A DNA stretch of 64,000 bases from Parachryseolinea silvisoli (lineage in GTDB: Bacteria; Bacteroidota; Bacteroidia; Cytophagales; Cyclobacteriaceae), in assembly GCF_021190955.1 (NCBI RefSeq), contig NZ_JAIOAO010000001.1, positions 310,001 to 374,000 of the forward strand. Direction: 5' to 3'. The stretch's first letter is position 1. Each line of letters starts with the position of its first letter. A program made the translations under genes and the position numbers. The notes below the pieces were generated by a model. It did no database searches. It saw nothing but the letters and a program-made list of their open reading frames with translations, and was not told the origin of the DNA. This document shows, in pieces, positions 47,780 through 57,279 of the stretch.

Positions 47780-50305
47780 ATGACTGAAAATATTCCTCAC
47801 CATCTTACTGATGCATCGGGCTACATTGAAGTAAGCGGTGCGAGCGAGCACAACCTCAAACATGTGTCTCTGAAAATACCGCGCAACCAGCTGGTGGTGT
47901 TTACCGGTGTTTCGGGCTCCGGTAAATCTTCGCTGGCCTTTGGCACTTTGTATGCCGAGGCGCAGCGGCGGTACCTGGAGTCGGTCTCGCCGTATGCGCG
48001 GCGGTTGTTTCACCAGATGTCGGTGCCGAAGGTTGAGGACATCACGGGATTGCCACCGGCGGTGGCGTTGCAACAGCAGCGGGGTGCGCCGTCTACACGA
48101 TCGTCGGTGGGAAGTGTTACGACGTTGTCAAACCTGTTCCGAATGTTGTACTCCCGGGCAGGCCACTACCCCAAAGGCCAATCGATACTGTATGCGGAGT
48201 CGTTCTCTACAAATACACCGGAAGGTGCCTGCCCGACATGCCATGGGTTGGGGCGCATGTACGATGTAACCGAGAAGACGATGGTGCCCGACGATTCGCT
48301 GACGATACGGGAGCGTGCCATTGCCGCCTGGCCCACTGCCTGGCAAGGACAAAACCTGCGCGACATTCTGACGACCATGGGCTATGACGTGGACAAACCC
48401 TGGCGCGACCTGCCGAAGAAAGACCGCGATTGGATCCTTTTCACCGAGGAGCAGCCCACGGTGCCGGTATATGCCGGGTTGACGCCGCGCGAGGTGAAGC
48501 AGGCGCTGAAGGCGAAGATGGAGCCCAGCTATATGGGCACGTTCACCGGCGCGCGCAAGTATGTGATGACGACGTTCGCCACCACGCAAAGCCAGCTGAT
48601 GAAGCGGCGTGTGAGTCAGTTCATGACGAGCAAGCTATGTCCGGAGTGCCACGGTAAGAAACTACGAAAGGAAGCGTTATCGGTGAAATTTGCCGGCCTC
48701 GATATTGCCGAGATGGCAGCGCTGCCCATGACGCAACTGGCGGGCTTGCTGCAGCCGTTTGCTGTGCAGACGCCCGATGCCAGGAGTGAGCACCCTGAAA
48801 AACAAATTGTGTCGCAGCGCATCGCGCACGATCTCGTGTCGCGTCTGCATGTGCTACTGGACCTGGGATTGGGCTATCTTACACTCGACCGCAGTACGCC
48901 TACTCTCTCGCCCGGCGAGCTGCAGCGCCTGCGCCTGGCCACACAGGTACACTCTAACTTGTTCGGCGTGGTCTACGTGCTGGACGAACCGAGTGCCGGT
49001 TTGCATCCGGCCGATACCGAGGCTTTGCTGCGTGCGCTGGACAGATTAAAGGCGGCCGGCAATTCCATCTTTGTGGTGGAGCACGAGCTGGATGTAGTGC
49101 GACATGCGGATTGGATCGTGGATGTTGGTCCGGCGGCGGGCGAAGCTGGCGGAGAGGTTTTATATAGCGGTCCGCTGAAAGGGCTTGCCAGTGTCAAAGC
49201 ATCTATAACACGACAATATCTTTTTGAAGGAAATGAAACGTATTCCGGCCAGACGCAACGGGAGCCCCGCGGGTGGCTGACACTGAAAAACGTCACGATT
49301 AACAACCTGACCGGGCTGGAAGCAACGTTTCCGCTGGGCGTCTTCACCAGCGTAACCGGTATATCGGGATCGGGTAAGTCGAGCCTGGTGAGCCAGGCGC
49401 TGGTAGGGCTGGTGTCGACGCATCTGGGACAGGCGCTGCCAGAGGAAGAAGACGAGGCCGACCCGCTGGCGGATGCACCGGTGATGACGCTGAATGGAAA
49501 AATCACGGGTGGCATGGAACACATCAAGCGACTGGTGGTGGTGGACCAGAAGCCGATCGGGCGCACGCCACGGTCGAACCTGGCAACATATACCGGTCTG
49601 TTTGATCATGTACGAAAGCTGTTTGCTGCCACGAAGATGTCCCGGGCCCGCAAGTATGACGTAGGCCGGTTTTCGTTCAACGTGGCGAAGGGCCGCTGTG
49701 AGAACTGCGAGGGCGAAGGATTTGTGACGGTGGAGCTATTGTTCCTGCCAAGCGTGTATGCTCCTTGCCCTGTGTGCCAGGGCGCGCGGTATAATGCCAA
49801 AACGCTGGAGGTACAATACAAAGACAAGAACATTGCCGAGGTGCTGGGCATGACTGTGGACGAAGCGTGGAGCTTTTTTGATGAGGAGCCTACCATTCAA
49901 CGTGCGCTGAACGCTGTACGCGAAGTGGGGCTCGGCTATCTGCGGTTAGGCCAGTCGGCAACGGAGCTTTCGGGAGGCGAGGCACAGCGTATTAAACTTG
50001 CCACGGAGCTGCAACGTGCGCAACGTGGACAGAGCCTGTATATACTGGATGAGCCCACCACCGGGCTCCATCCCAGCGATGTGCGCAAGTTGATGAAGCA
50101 GCTGAATAGATTAGTAGATGCAGGTAACACGGTGATCGTTGTCGAGCACGATATGCACGTGGTGGCCAGCAGCGACTGGGTTATTGATATTGGCCCCGGA
50201 GCGGGCGACGAAGGTGGACGGTTGGTTGTAGCAGGGACACCCGCCGCGGTAGCCCGTACGCGGAGTAGCCGAACCGCGCCGTACCTGGCGCAGGAAATGA
50301 AGTAA
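47780..50305 (+). CDS. UvrA-like ATPase lacking the UvrB-binding domain
   Basis: An 841-residue double ABC ATPase of UvrA type. Seen: Walker A GVSGSGKSSLAFG near 41, then RMLYSRAGHYPKG running straight into FSTNTPEGACPTCHGLG, so the about 100-residue UvrB-binding domain of canonical UvrA (about 940 residues) is missing. Zinc-type pairs CPTCHGLG, CPECHGKK, CENCEGEG and CPVCQG, a second Walker A GISGSGKSSLVSQ, the signatures LSPGELQRLRLA and LSGGEAQRIKLA, and Walker B VYVLDEPSAGLHP and LYILDEPTTGLHP are all present. Without the UvrB domain, ordinary excision repair is unlikely; UvrA2 and DrrC-like relatives give resistance to DNA-binding drugs. An ABC exporter begins 10 bases downstream. Confidence 0.9.
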   Translation: MTENIPHHLTDASGYIEVSGASEHNLKHVSLKIPRNQLVVFTGVSGSGKSSLAFGTLYAEAQRRYLESVSPYARRLFHQMSVPKVEDITGLPPAVALQQQRGAPSTRSSVGSVTTLSNLFRMLYSRAGHYPKGQSILYAESFSTNTPEGACPTCHGLGRMYDVTEKTMVPDDSLTIRERAIAAWPTAWQGQNLRDILTTMGYDVDKPWRDLPKKDRDWILFTEEQPTVPVYAGLTPREVKQALKAKMEPSYMGTFTGARKYVMTTFATTQSQLMKRRVSQFMTSKLCPECHGKKLRKEALSVKFAGLDIAEMAALPMTQLAGLLQPFAVQTPDARSEHPEKQIVSQRIAHDLVSRLHVLLDLGLGYLTLDRSTPTLSPGELQRLRLATQVHSNLFGVVYVLDEPSAGLHPADTEALLRALDRLKAAGNSIFVVEHELDVVRHADWIVDVGPAAGEAGGEVLYSGPLKGLASVKASITRQYLFEGNETYSGQTQREPRGWLTLKNVTINNLTGLEATFPLGVFTSVTGISGSGKSSLVSQALVGLVSTHLGQALPEEEDEADPLADAPVMTLNGKITGGMEHIKRLVVVDQKPIGRTPRSNLATYTGLFDHVRKLFAATKMSRARKYDVGRFSFNVAKGRCENCEGEGFVTVELLFLPSVYAPCPVCQGARYNAKTLEVQYKDKNIAEVLGMTVDEAWSFFDEEPTIQRALNAVREVGLGYLRLGQSATELSGGEAQRIKLATELQRAQRGQSLYILDEPTTGLHPSDVRKLMKQLNRLVDAGNTVIVVEHDMHVVASSDWVIDIGPGAGDEGGRLVVAGTPAAVARTRSSRTAPYLAQEMK

Positions 50306-50315
50306 ACGATCAAGC

Positions 50316-52082
50316 ATGAAGATTCTTTGGAAATATCTACGTCCCCATAGTAAACTGGTTTTTATTTCGCTCGCGCTGGCGGCGGCGGCGCAGCTCCTGG
50401 GGTTACTGGACCCGTTGATCTTCGGTAAGATTATAGATGATTATGCCACCAACCACATGCACCTAACGGAGTCGCAGCTGGTGAGCAGTGTGCTTTACTG
50501 GCTGGTCATAGCGTTTGGGGTTGCTGTTTGCTCGCGTTTGGCCAAAGCGGCACAAGAATACTGCACGCGAAAGGCGGTGGCACAATTTGGGATGAATATC
50601 TTTAACGACGGTTTGAAACAAACGCTGCGGTTGTCGTTTCAGGAATTTGAGGAAAGCCGCAGTGGCACCACGCTGTCGCTATTGCAAAAGGTAAAGACCG
50701 ATTCGGAACGTTTTATCAACGCCTTTATCAACGTGTTGTTTGCCTCCCTGGTGGGCGTTGCCTTTTTGATTTGGTACAGTTTGCACAAGAACTGGTTGCT
50801 GGTACCCGTGTTCTTTATCGGCGTGGTGCTACTGGGATCGCTTACAGGGTTGGTGTCGAAAAAGATCAAGGGCATACAACGGTCCATCAACCGGCAGGCC
50901 GATAAGCAGGCCGGCGTTATTACCGAAAGCTTGCGCAACATCGAATTGGTTAAAAGTCTTGGACTAACCTTTGCTGAAATCCGGCGTCTAAACGAACAGA
51001 CCCTGGCCATCTTTCAATTGGAGATGCTCAAGGCCCGGAAGGTAAGCGTGCTTTCCTTTCTGCAAGGAAACCTCTTAACGCTGCTCAAGCAGTCCATCCT
51101 GTTTATTTTGCTGTGGCTCATCTTTCGCAACGTGCTGACCACAGGCGAGCTCATTGCCATGCAGTTTATTTCCACCGCTATCTTTACACCGTTACAAGAA
51201 CTTGGCAACCTCATTCTGCTGTACCGGGAGGCGGACGCGTCTTTAAAAAATTTCGACAGGCTGATGCACCGGCCTATCGAGCAACGTCCCGATCCTTCCA
51301 TTGAGCTGGGGCCGCTTGCTAGCCTGAAGTTTACGGATGTGGTGTTCCGGCATAAAACGGCTACCTACAACTCGATCGACTCGATTTCCTTTTCCATCCA
51401 CACGGGTCAGACCATTGCGTTTGTCGGCCCCTCCGGCGCGGGTAAATCCACGCTCGTGAAGCTGCTGGTAGGATTATACATACCCGACAGGGGCACGATT
51501 CAATTCAACGACATACTCTCCACGCAGATCCGGTATAACCCGCTGCGGCGGCAGATCGGGTTCGTGACGCAAGATACGCAACTCTACGCGGGCACCATAC
51601 GCGACAACCTGCTCTTTGTTAAACCCACCGCCACCGACGCGGAGATACACGATGCGTTGGGCCAGGCATCGGCCACGAACCTCATCGCCAAAGCCTCGCA
51701 TGGCATTCATACCATGTTGGGCGAAGGCGGCATGAAGCTCTCGGGCGGTGAGAAACAACGGTTGTCTATTGCGCGGGCTCTGTTGCGGGATCCACGGCTG
51801 CTGATCTTCGATGAGGCCACGTCGGCACTGGATTCGTTGACAGAGGAAGACATTACGAAAACCATTCGCAGCATCTCCCGGAACCAGGACCAAATGACCA
51901 TCCTCATTGCTCACCGTCTGTCGACGATCATGCACGCAGACACCATCTTTGTGCTGGAGAAAGGAAAGATTGCCGAGACCGGTTCACACGACGTGCTGCT
52001 GGCACAGAAGGGATTATATTACTCGATGTGGCGGCAGCAGGTCGGCGAGCGCCGGAGCCTCAAAACCGAGCCACAAGAATAA
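50316..52082 (+). CDS. ABC exporter, fused TM and nucleotide-binding domains
   Basis: The 588-residue half-transporter has six TM segments (about 15-290, including LVFISLALAAAAQLLGLLDPLI and LLTLLKQSILFILLWLIF) and an ABC ATPase domain (about 330-570): Walker A GPSGAGKSTL, signature LSGGEKQRLSIARALL, Walker B LLIFDEATSALD and switch His in IAHRLST. It should work as a homodimer, exporting a lipid or drug. The gene follows the UvrA-like gene by 10 bases, so they form an operon. The combination of a DNA-binding ATPase and an exporter suggests resistance to a DNA-active compound (inference). Confidence 0.92.
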   Translation: MKILWKYLRPHSKLVFISLALAAAAQLLGLLDPLIFGKIIDDYATNHMHLTESQLVSSVLYWLVIAFGVAVCSRLAKAAQEYCTRKAVAQFGMNIFNDGLKQTLRLSFQEFEESRSGTTLSLLQKVKTDSERFINAFINVLFASLVGVAFLIWYSLHKNWLLVPVFFIGVVLLGSLTGLVSKKIKGIQRSINRQADKQAGVITESLRNIELVKSLGLTFAEIRRLNEQTLAIFQLEMLKARKVSVLSFLQGNLLTLLKQSILFILLWLIFRNVLTTGELIAMQFISTAIFTPLQELGNLILLYREADASLKNFDRLMHRPIEQRPDPSIELGPLASLKFTDVVFRHKTATYNSIDSISFSIHTGQTIAFVGPSGAGKSTLVKLLVGLYIPDRGTIQFNDILSTQIRYNPLRRQIGFVTQDTQLYAGTIRDNLLFVKPTATDAEIHDALGQASATNLIAKASHGIHTMLGEGGMKLSGGEKQRLSIARALLRDPRLLIFDEATSALDSLTEEDITKTIRSISRNQDQMTILIAHRLSTIMHADTIFVLEKGKIAETGSHDVLLAQKGLYYSMWRQQVGERRSLKTEPQE

Positions 52083-52215
52083 ATGAGGTATTGCGGCTCA
52101 ATGCGCGTTGAGAATACGTGTTCCACATACAGTTTGCAACGGATGTGATACCACATATACCGGGACCGATCTTTTACTATCTGTTTGGTAAGAAGTGCCT
52201 CCAAGGGCTCCACCT

Positions 52216-52596
52216 ATGAACATATTGGTAATTGACGATGATCCGGACGATATCGCAATATTCTGCGAGGCGTTCCACGAAATGTTTCCACATTCGAACT
52301 GTTATTCCCGAAACGATTGCGTCGACATCGAACAGGTGCTGCAAGGGTTGCCCACACTCGATGTCATTTTCCTGGATGGACACATCTTTCCGATCAGCAG
52401 CCAGGAGTGCCTGCCTGCGCTCAAGAAAGTCCTCGACTCAAAACGTACAAAGATAGTTATTCACACCGGCAGCGTGAGTCCTACTGAAGCCAACGAGTTA
52501 CTGGCGTTAGGCGCATCATCCATCACCTATAAAGCTTCCTCTTATGAGCAGCTGAAAGAATTGCTGGCGACCACGCTGGCGGACTATGCTGACTAG
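52216..52596 (+). CDS. Single-domain response regulator
   Basis: A 126-residue receiver (from ATG 52216, MNILVIDDDPDD): acidic DDDPDD, phospho-acceptor Asp in VIFLDGHIFP (about residue 56), Thr in VIHTGSV and Lys in ITYKASS. There is no output domain. AAGGG lies about 9 bases upstream. The loop after the phospho-Asp (LDGHIFPISS) is unusual compared with the N-x-P of typical receivers, so the contact surface may differ. It is 133 bases past the ABC exporter and 84 bases before an AraC gene. No kinase is adjacent. Confidence 0.9.
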   Translation: MNILVIDDDPDDIAIFCEAFHEMFPHSNCYSRNDCVDIEQVLQGLPTLDVIFLDGHIFPISSQECLPALKKVLDSKRTKIVIHTGSVSPTEANELLALGASSITYKASSYEQLKELLATTLADYAD

Positions 52597-52680
52597 CGAG
52601 TCTCCGCGGCGCGGTATGCCCTCCGGCATAATTTCCTGGTAAGCGCTTCTCCTTCTATCTTTACGACAAAGAAGCCATCC

Positions 52681-53538
52681 ATGCCGAAGAAAAAAGAAGC
52701 TATCGCACTGCACCGAGGTGAACTGGAAAACACAGGTGTAGACATAGCGCCTTTTAGCAGCCTGACCGATAACGTGCGGGATTCTCATCGCGACGATCAT
52801 TATATGTTTATTATTCAACAACAAGGTCGCTTTGTGTGGGAGCTGGACTTCCAGAAGGTGGTGCTACAGGATGCTTCGCTTTGTTATGTTGCACCCGGAC
52901 AGGTACATCGCTATCTAACGTATCAACGTGCAAAGGGATGGTTTGTTTTTGTCGCACCGGAATTGATCGACAATGCTTACCGTGAGATCTTTGACGCTTA
53001 TTTGAATTCCGCCCAATCTATATCCCTCAAACGAAACAATGCGATTTTTAATACAACGCTATTGTTAGAGGAAATGCTCCGTCGGGAGTCACCCTTGTTC
53101 CGGGAGCGTTTGTCAAAATCGCTGGCCGATACGCTGTCGGGGATGATCGCTTCTACTATCGCCGAAGCACAACACACCACCCATCTTATCGGCGGACAGA
53201 AGCATTTTACAGTTATTAAGTTCAAGAGACTGGTGAAGATACACTGTATAGAAAAAAAGCAGGTGCAAAAATATGCCACGCTTCTAAATATCACACCGCT
53301 TTATCTGAATGAAATCGTGAAAGACATCACGGGTTTTCCGGCAAGCTATTGGATCCAGCAGGAAGTACTGTTGGAGGCTAAGCGCATGCTGCGCTATACA
53401 ACGCTGGATGTCAAACAAATCGCTTTTGATCTGGGCTATGCGGATCACGCATATTTTTCGCGCTTTTTCAAAAAGAACACCGGCGTGACGGCAACGGACT
53501 TCCGAGCCAACCATTATTTGTCCAATCATAGCCATTGA
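52681..53538 (+). CDS. AraC-family transcriptional regulator
   Basis: The 285-residue protein has an N-terminal cupin-like domain (about 20-150; HYMFIIQQQGRFVWELDF, LCYVAPGQVHRY) and an AraC DNA-binding domain (about 190-280; LLNITPLYLNEIVKDITGFPASYWI, then FDLGYADHAYFSRFFKKNTGV). It is followed after 70 bases by an MFS exporter on the same strand, probably its target. The N-terminal pattern is found in Bacteroidota regulators of efflux and catabolic genes. The effector is unknown. Confidence 0.9.
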   Translation: MPKKKEAIALHRGELENTGVDIAPFSSLTDNVRDSHRDDHYMFIIQQQGRFVWELDFQKVVLQDASLCYVAPGQVHRYLTYQRAKGWFVFVAPELIDNAYREIFDAYLNSAQSISLKRNNAIFNTTLLLEEMLRRESPLFRERLSKSLADTLSGMIASTIAEAQHTTHLIGGQKHFTVIKFKRLVKIHCIEKKQVQKYATLLNITPLYLNEIVKDITGFPASYWIQQEVLLEAKRMLRYTTLDVKQIAFDLGYADHAYFSRFFKKNTGVTATDFRANHYLSNHSH

Positions 53539-53608
53539 GCGGCTATCGTCTACCCCACTCCTATTGTAGAATTTTGCGCTGAGATTTAATCATAATCACT
53601 CGGCGCAT

Positions 53609-54847
53609 ATGTCAGCGAAAAACAAAAATACTTTCTCTACCAGCGGCGGTAGCGGAGTAGAAGATGCCCTTGCCGCAACAAATCAGTCACTTTCCTTTGC
53701 AAAGGTTATTCGGCCGATCTTATTAACGGTGTTTGCCGCATATCTCGCCATCGGCATAGCGCTGGGGGCCTTACCCTCTTTTATCAAAAACGATTTACAC
53801 TATGGAAGCCTCGCGGTCGGACTCGTTATTGGCTTGCAAGCACTGGCTACCCTGCTAACACGAGCGTATGCGGGTAAGATTACCGATGTTCGCGGGCCTC
53901 ATAGAAGTAAACAACTTGGCGCGTTATTGCTATTGGCCGCCGGAGTGCTGTATGTCCTTGCTACTTTGCCAGGCGGCAGTGGTATAGTAGCGTTAACGTT
54001 GCTTGTGGTGGGTCGCATACTCCACGGCATTTCTGAGAGCATGGTCGTTACCGCTTCATTGACCTGGGCAATAGGGTTGGTGGGCCGGGAAAATGCCGGC
54101 AAAGTGATGACCTGGAACGGCATTGCCATGTACGCAGGCATTGCGATCGGTGCACCATTAAGCCTTTGGTTCACCACCACGGGCAGTGTGTTCACGGCGC
54201 TGGCAGCAATTACCATTCTTGCATTGGTAAGCCTGGTGGCCACACGCAATCTACCCCACCTCGCCGTGGACGTTAACCATATCCGAACGCCCTTTTATAA
54301 AGTTATTGGGTTGGTAGCAAACCAGGGACTCGCGTTAGCATTTGCATCGATCGGATTTGCCTGTATCGCGTCCTTTATCTCCTTATTGTTTGCTGCTCAG
54401 CACTGGGAGCATGCGTCTTGGGGATTTATTTGCTTTGGCGGATTTTATGTTCTAACCCGCATATTCTTTGCGTCATTTCCAGACAAATTCGGCGGGTATA
54501 CGGTGGCGTTTGTATCGTTAGTCGTGGAAATGGTGGGACAGTTGCTGATCGGGGTATCCTCCAGTCCCCTGCTCGCAGTCGTCGGGTGTGCGCTTACCGG
54601 CATGGGTTTTTCACTGGTATTTCCGGCGTTGGGCGTGCTTGCCATTCAACGGGTAGCCCCGCAGATGCGGGGTACGGCCCTGGCGGCTTACTCTGCTTTC
54701 TTTGATCTTTCGTTAAGTATTGCAGGCCCCGTTGCCGGTCTGCTGGCTGCCTGGTGGAACTATCCGTCGATCTATCTCTTTGGCGGTGCCAGTTGTTTGG
54801 TTGCGTTGCTGATCCTGTCGTTTTATAAAACCCGTAAGCCCGCGTGA
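53609..54847 (+). CDS. MFS transporter, drug or sugar efflux type
   Basis: A 412-residue membrane protein with about 12 TM helices. Family marks: the loop 2-3 motif AYAGKITDVRGPHRSK (G-x-x-x-D-x-x-G-x-R-K-like), the motif C-like GIAIGAPLSLWF in TM5, and the FPALGVLAIQRVAPQMRGTALAAYSAFFD stretch in pieces toward the C-terminus. It resembles the arabinose-efflux type (AraJ/YfcJ). The substrate is not readable. The AraC gene upstream is on the same strand, 70 bases away. The N-terminal 30 residues are polar and without a role I can name. Confidence 0.88.
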   Translation: MSAKNKNTFSTSGGSGVEDALAATNQSLSFAKVIRPILLTVFAAYLAIGIALGALPSFIKNDLHYGSLAVGLVIGLQALATLLTRAYAGKITDVRGPHRSKQLGALLLLAAGVLYVLATLPGGSGIVALTLLVVGRILHGISESMVVTASLTWAIGLVGRENAGKVMTWNGIAMYAGIAIGAPLSLWFTTTGSVFTALAAITILALVSLVATRNLPHLAVDVNHIRTPFYKVIGLVANQGLALAFASIGFACIASFISLLFAAQHWEHASWGFICFGGFYVLTRIFFASFPDKFGGYTVAFVSLVVEMVGQLLIGVSSSPLLAVVGCALTGMGFSLVFPALGVLAIQRVAPQMRGTALAAYSAFFDLSLSIAGPVAGLLAAWWNYPSIYLFGGASCLVALLILSFYKTRKPA

Positions 54848-55405
54848 TCTATACACTTGACTGGGAGGTACTCGCCCGCCCGCTACGGCATCATCGCCAT
54901 CTACCCGGTACTCCTGCGCGCCGGTGATGATGGAAACATTACCTCTCCCCAGTGGACGCAAAAAACATTCATGGGGTACTAACCGATGCGGGCCTAATGG
55001 TTGACTAGCAATATTGTACAGTATCTAACAGGTCCATGCAACTGCTGGGGCCCAATTGGCGTCTTCGTAATAGATAAGGCCAGAAAACCTGATCAACAAG
55101 GAATCTCCATGCCAATCATGAAAAGAAGACATTATTTGATAGCTTTACCAACGATTGGCCAGGAATGCGCATGGAATGGGCGATATGGGCTTCTGATAAA
55201 CCCCGTATTTGTCTCAACCATCGGTGAAATCTCATCACTGCCTCCACAGGCATAATAATTTCACGTAGGAGACTATACCCTGTAAGCCGCTTCTGAAACG
55301 ACAAGTTTTCAGGCAATATCGCCCGCGGACATTTCGTGGTATGAAATCGTTGTGCCTTGCTACACTTGTTTTTGATTATTTATTACCTTTTTACGGTTTA
55401 CGTGC
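54848..55405. other. Gap with possible gene debris
   Basis: About 560 bases with no intact gene. A short plus-strand frame around 55093-55227 reads TLFDSFTNDWPGMRMEW..., which has the look of real coding sequence but has no start and a stop on either side; it may be a relic of a lost gene. I see no hairpin, repeat or RNA gene. Confidence 0.35.
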
Positions 55406-56344
55406 ATGTTTGAAACCTTCTTTGGAGCAGAAAAAATCTCATTAAATTCCCTGGAGACCATTGAGCAAGGAGTGCCCAATATTATTGTTTGGGCGGCGCC
55501 GTTTATGTTCTTTTTTGTCTTGCTGGAGTACTTTATATCGCGGTGGCAGAATAAAAAGCTCTACAGCCGATCGGAAACTATCGGTTCGACGTTGGTGGGG
55601 CTGGGTAATGTCGCGATTGGACTGGTGCTAAAAGTGTTTCTCCTGTGGATTTTCATCGCTATTTACAACCTGATACCCTGGCGCATGTCCTTCCACTGGT
55701 GGACCTTCATCCCATGTTACATCCTGTTCGATTTCTGCAGTTATTGGGCGCACAACGTTTCCCACCGGCTACGGTTTTTCTGGGCGACGCACGTTGCCCA
55801 CCATACCGGTGAACATTATAACCTGACGGTGTCCTTTCGGCTAAGCTGGGTGCAATATTTCAAGATCATCTTCTTTTTACCCGTTGCCCTGCTGGGCTTT
55901 CATCCCATTATCCTTTTTGTTACCAACCAGGTGGCGGTACTTTTTCAATTCTGGGTACATACGGAGTACATCAAGAAGATGCCCTGGATCATCGAGTATA
56001 TTTTTGCCACGCCTTCCAATCACCGGGTTCATCATGGCTCTCAGGAGAAATACATCAACAAGAATTACGGCGCTACCTTTATTATTTGGGACCGCATCTT
56101 CGGAACGTTTCAGGAGGAAACAGAGCGGCCGATCTACGGCATCACCCACAACATTGATCATAAACATGATCCGATCCACATCAATTTCCACGAATACTAC
56201 GACATTATCAGGGATGTAAGGCAGGCAGATGGATGGCGGGAGGTTTTGTTTTATATTTTTGGTAATCCGTCGGACATCGATACATACAAGCGGCGAAAGA
56301 ACGGATTGTTACACATCACAGAAGAAAAGAATACGGAACACTGA
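55406..56344 (+). CDS. Sterol desaturase / fatty acid hydroxylase family membrane enzyme
   Basis: The 312-residue protein has several TM helices in the first half and the histidine boxes of the di-iron hydroxylase superfamily: HNVSHR (near 120), HVAHH (near 132) and HRVHHG (near 210), with a HTEYI histidine between. These enzymes hydroxylate or desaturate lipids, carotenoids or sterol-like compounds using oxygen. The start at 55406 is supported by the following membrane segment. The stop is 4 bases before the next gene, an SdiA-regulated-type lipoprotein, so they are cotranscribed. The lipid substrate is unknown. Confidence 0.9.
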   Translation: MFETFFGAEKISLNSLETIEQGVPNIIVWAAPFMFFFVLLEYFISRWQNKKLYSRSETIGSTLVGLGNVAIGLVLKVFLLWIFIAIYNLIPWRMSFHWWTFIPCYILFDFCSYWAHNVSHRLRFFWATHVAHHTGEHYNLTVSFRLSWVQYFKIIFFLPVALLGFHPIILFVTNQVAVLFQFWVHTEYIKKMPWIIEYIFATPSNHRVHHGSQEKYINKNYGATFIIWDRIFGTFQEETERPIYGITHNIDHKHDPIHINFHEYYDIIRDVRQADGWREVLFYIFGNPSDIDTYKRRKNGLLHITEEKNTEH

Positions 56345-56348
56345 AAGA

Positions 56349-57251
56349 ATGACAAGGCAAATTCGAAATCTGATGGCGGCGGTTGCCGTGATCTTTATAT
56401 TTTCCTGTGAACGGTTATCGCCCCGGGCGACAAATTCACGCGCAGACGAATTGTACGTTACCACGATGAATGCAAGCGACGTGACGATCATCAAAGTTTG
56501 GGAGTTGCCGCAAGAGCTTGTAGAAATATCGGCGAATGTTTTGATAGACGAGCAACGGATGGCCTGCATACAGGACAATGCCGGTACGATCTATATTTAT
56601 AATCTCAACTCGAAGGCGATAGAACAAAAAATTGTTTTTACGGGAAAGGGCGATTTTGAAAGCCTGGTGCATGTGGGCAACACGTTTTACGCACTGCGGG
56701 CGGATGGTCATTTGTATAAAATTACCCCGGGCACGAAGGCAGAACCTGTTGTGGAAACTTTTGATCTGCCGCTGACCGTCGAGAACGACACCGAATCGAT
56801 GTTTTACGACGCCACGGCCAGCCGGCTGCTGATTGGCGTGAAGGAGAAGAACATGGTTAATGCCGACGCACCCGGTAAGGAGGTATACGCGTTCGATCTG
56901 AAGACAAATACTATGTCGCCCACCCCTGTCCTCACGATCGAAGAACCGGGCGACATCACTACCCCGGATGTTAAGAGCAAAGGCAAGAAGAAGGACCGGA
57001 AGTTTAAGCCTTCAGAAATCGCCATGCATCCGTCGACCCGTGAACTGTATATTTTGAATGGGCCATTATCGACCCTGCTTGTTGCCGATAAACTGGGAAA
57101 GATAAAGAAGCAATATCCACTGGATACGAAACTGTTCCCACAACCTGAAGGCCTGTGCTTTTCTAAATCCAGCGAGCTCTACCTATCCAGCGAAGGTGGG
57201 AATCACGGCCGGGGCATTATTGCACTAGTCAGACTGGCAGCGCAGGAATAA
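56349..57251 (+). CDS. SdiA-regulated-type beta-propeller lipoprotein
   Basis: The 300-residue product starts with a lipoprotein signal (MAAVAVIFIFSC, from ATG 56349) and continues as a propeller-like beta protein: VWELPQELVEISANVLID, KGDFESLVHVGNTFYALRADG, ENDTESMFYDATASRLLIG, KPSEIAMHPSTRELYILNG and FPQPEGLCFSKSSELYLSSEGG. This fits the SdiA-regulated protein family (calcium-binding, phytase-like propeller). The role of the family is poorly known. It lies 4 bases downstream of the sterol desaturase-like gene. An upstream extension to 56229 is possible but lacks the signal. Confidence 0.8.
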   Translation: MTRQIRNLMAAVAVIFIFSCERLSPRATNSRADELYVTTMNASDVTIIKVWELPQELVEISANVLIDEQRMACIQDNAGTIYIYNLNSKAIEQKIVFTGKGDFESLVHVGNTFYALRADGHLYKITPGTKAEPVVETFDLPLTVENDTESMFYDATASRLLIGVKEKNMVNADAPGKEVYAFDLKTNTMSPTPVLTIEEPGDITTPDVKSKGKKKDRKFKPSEIAMHPSTRELYILNGPLSTLLVADKLGKIKKQYPLDTKLFPQPEGLCFSKSSELYLSSEGGNHGRGIIALVRLAAQE

Positions 57252-57279
57252 TCAACCGCAGTTTATCTTTATCATCATT

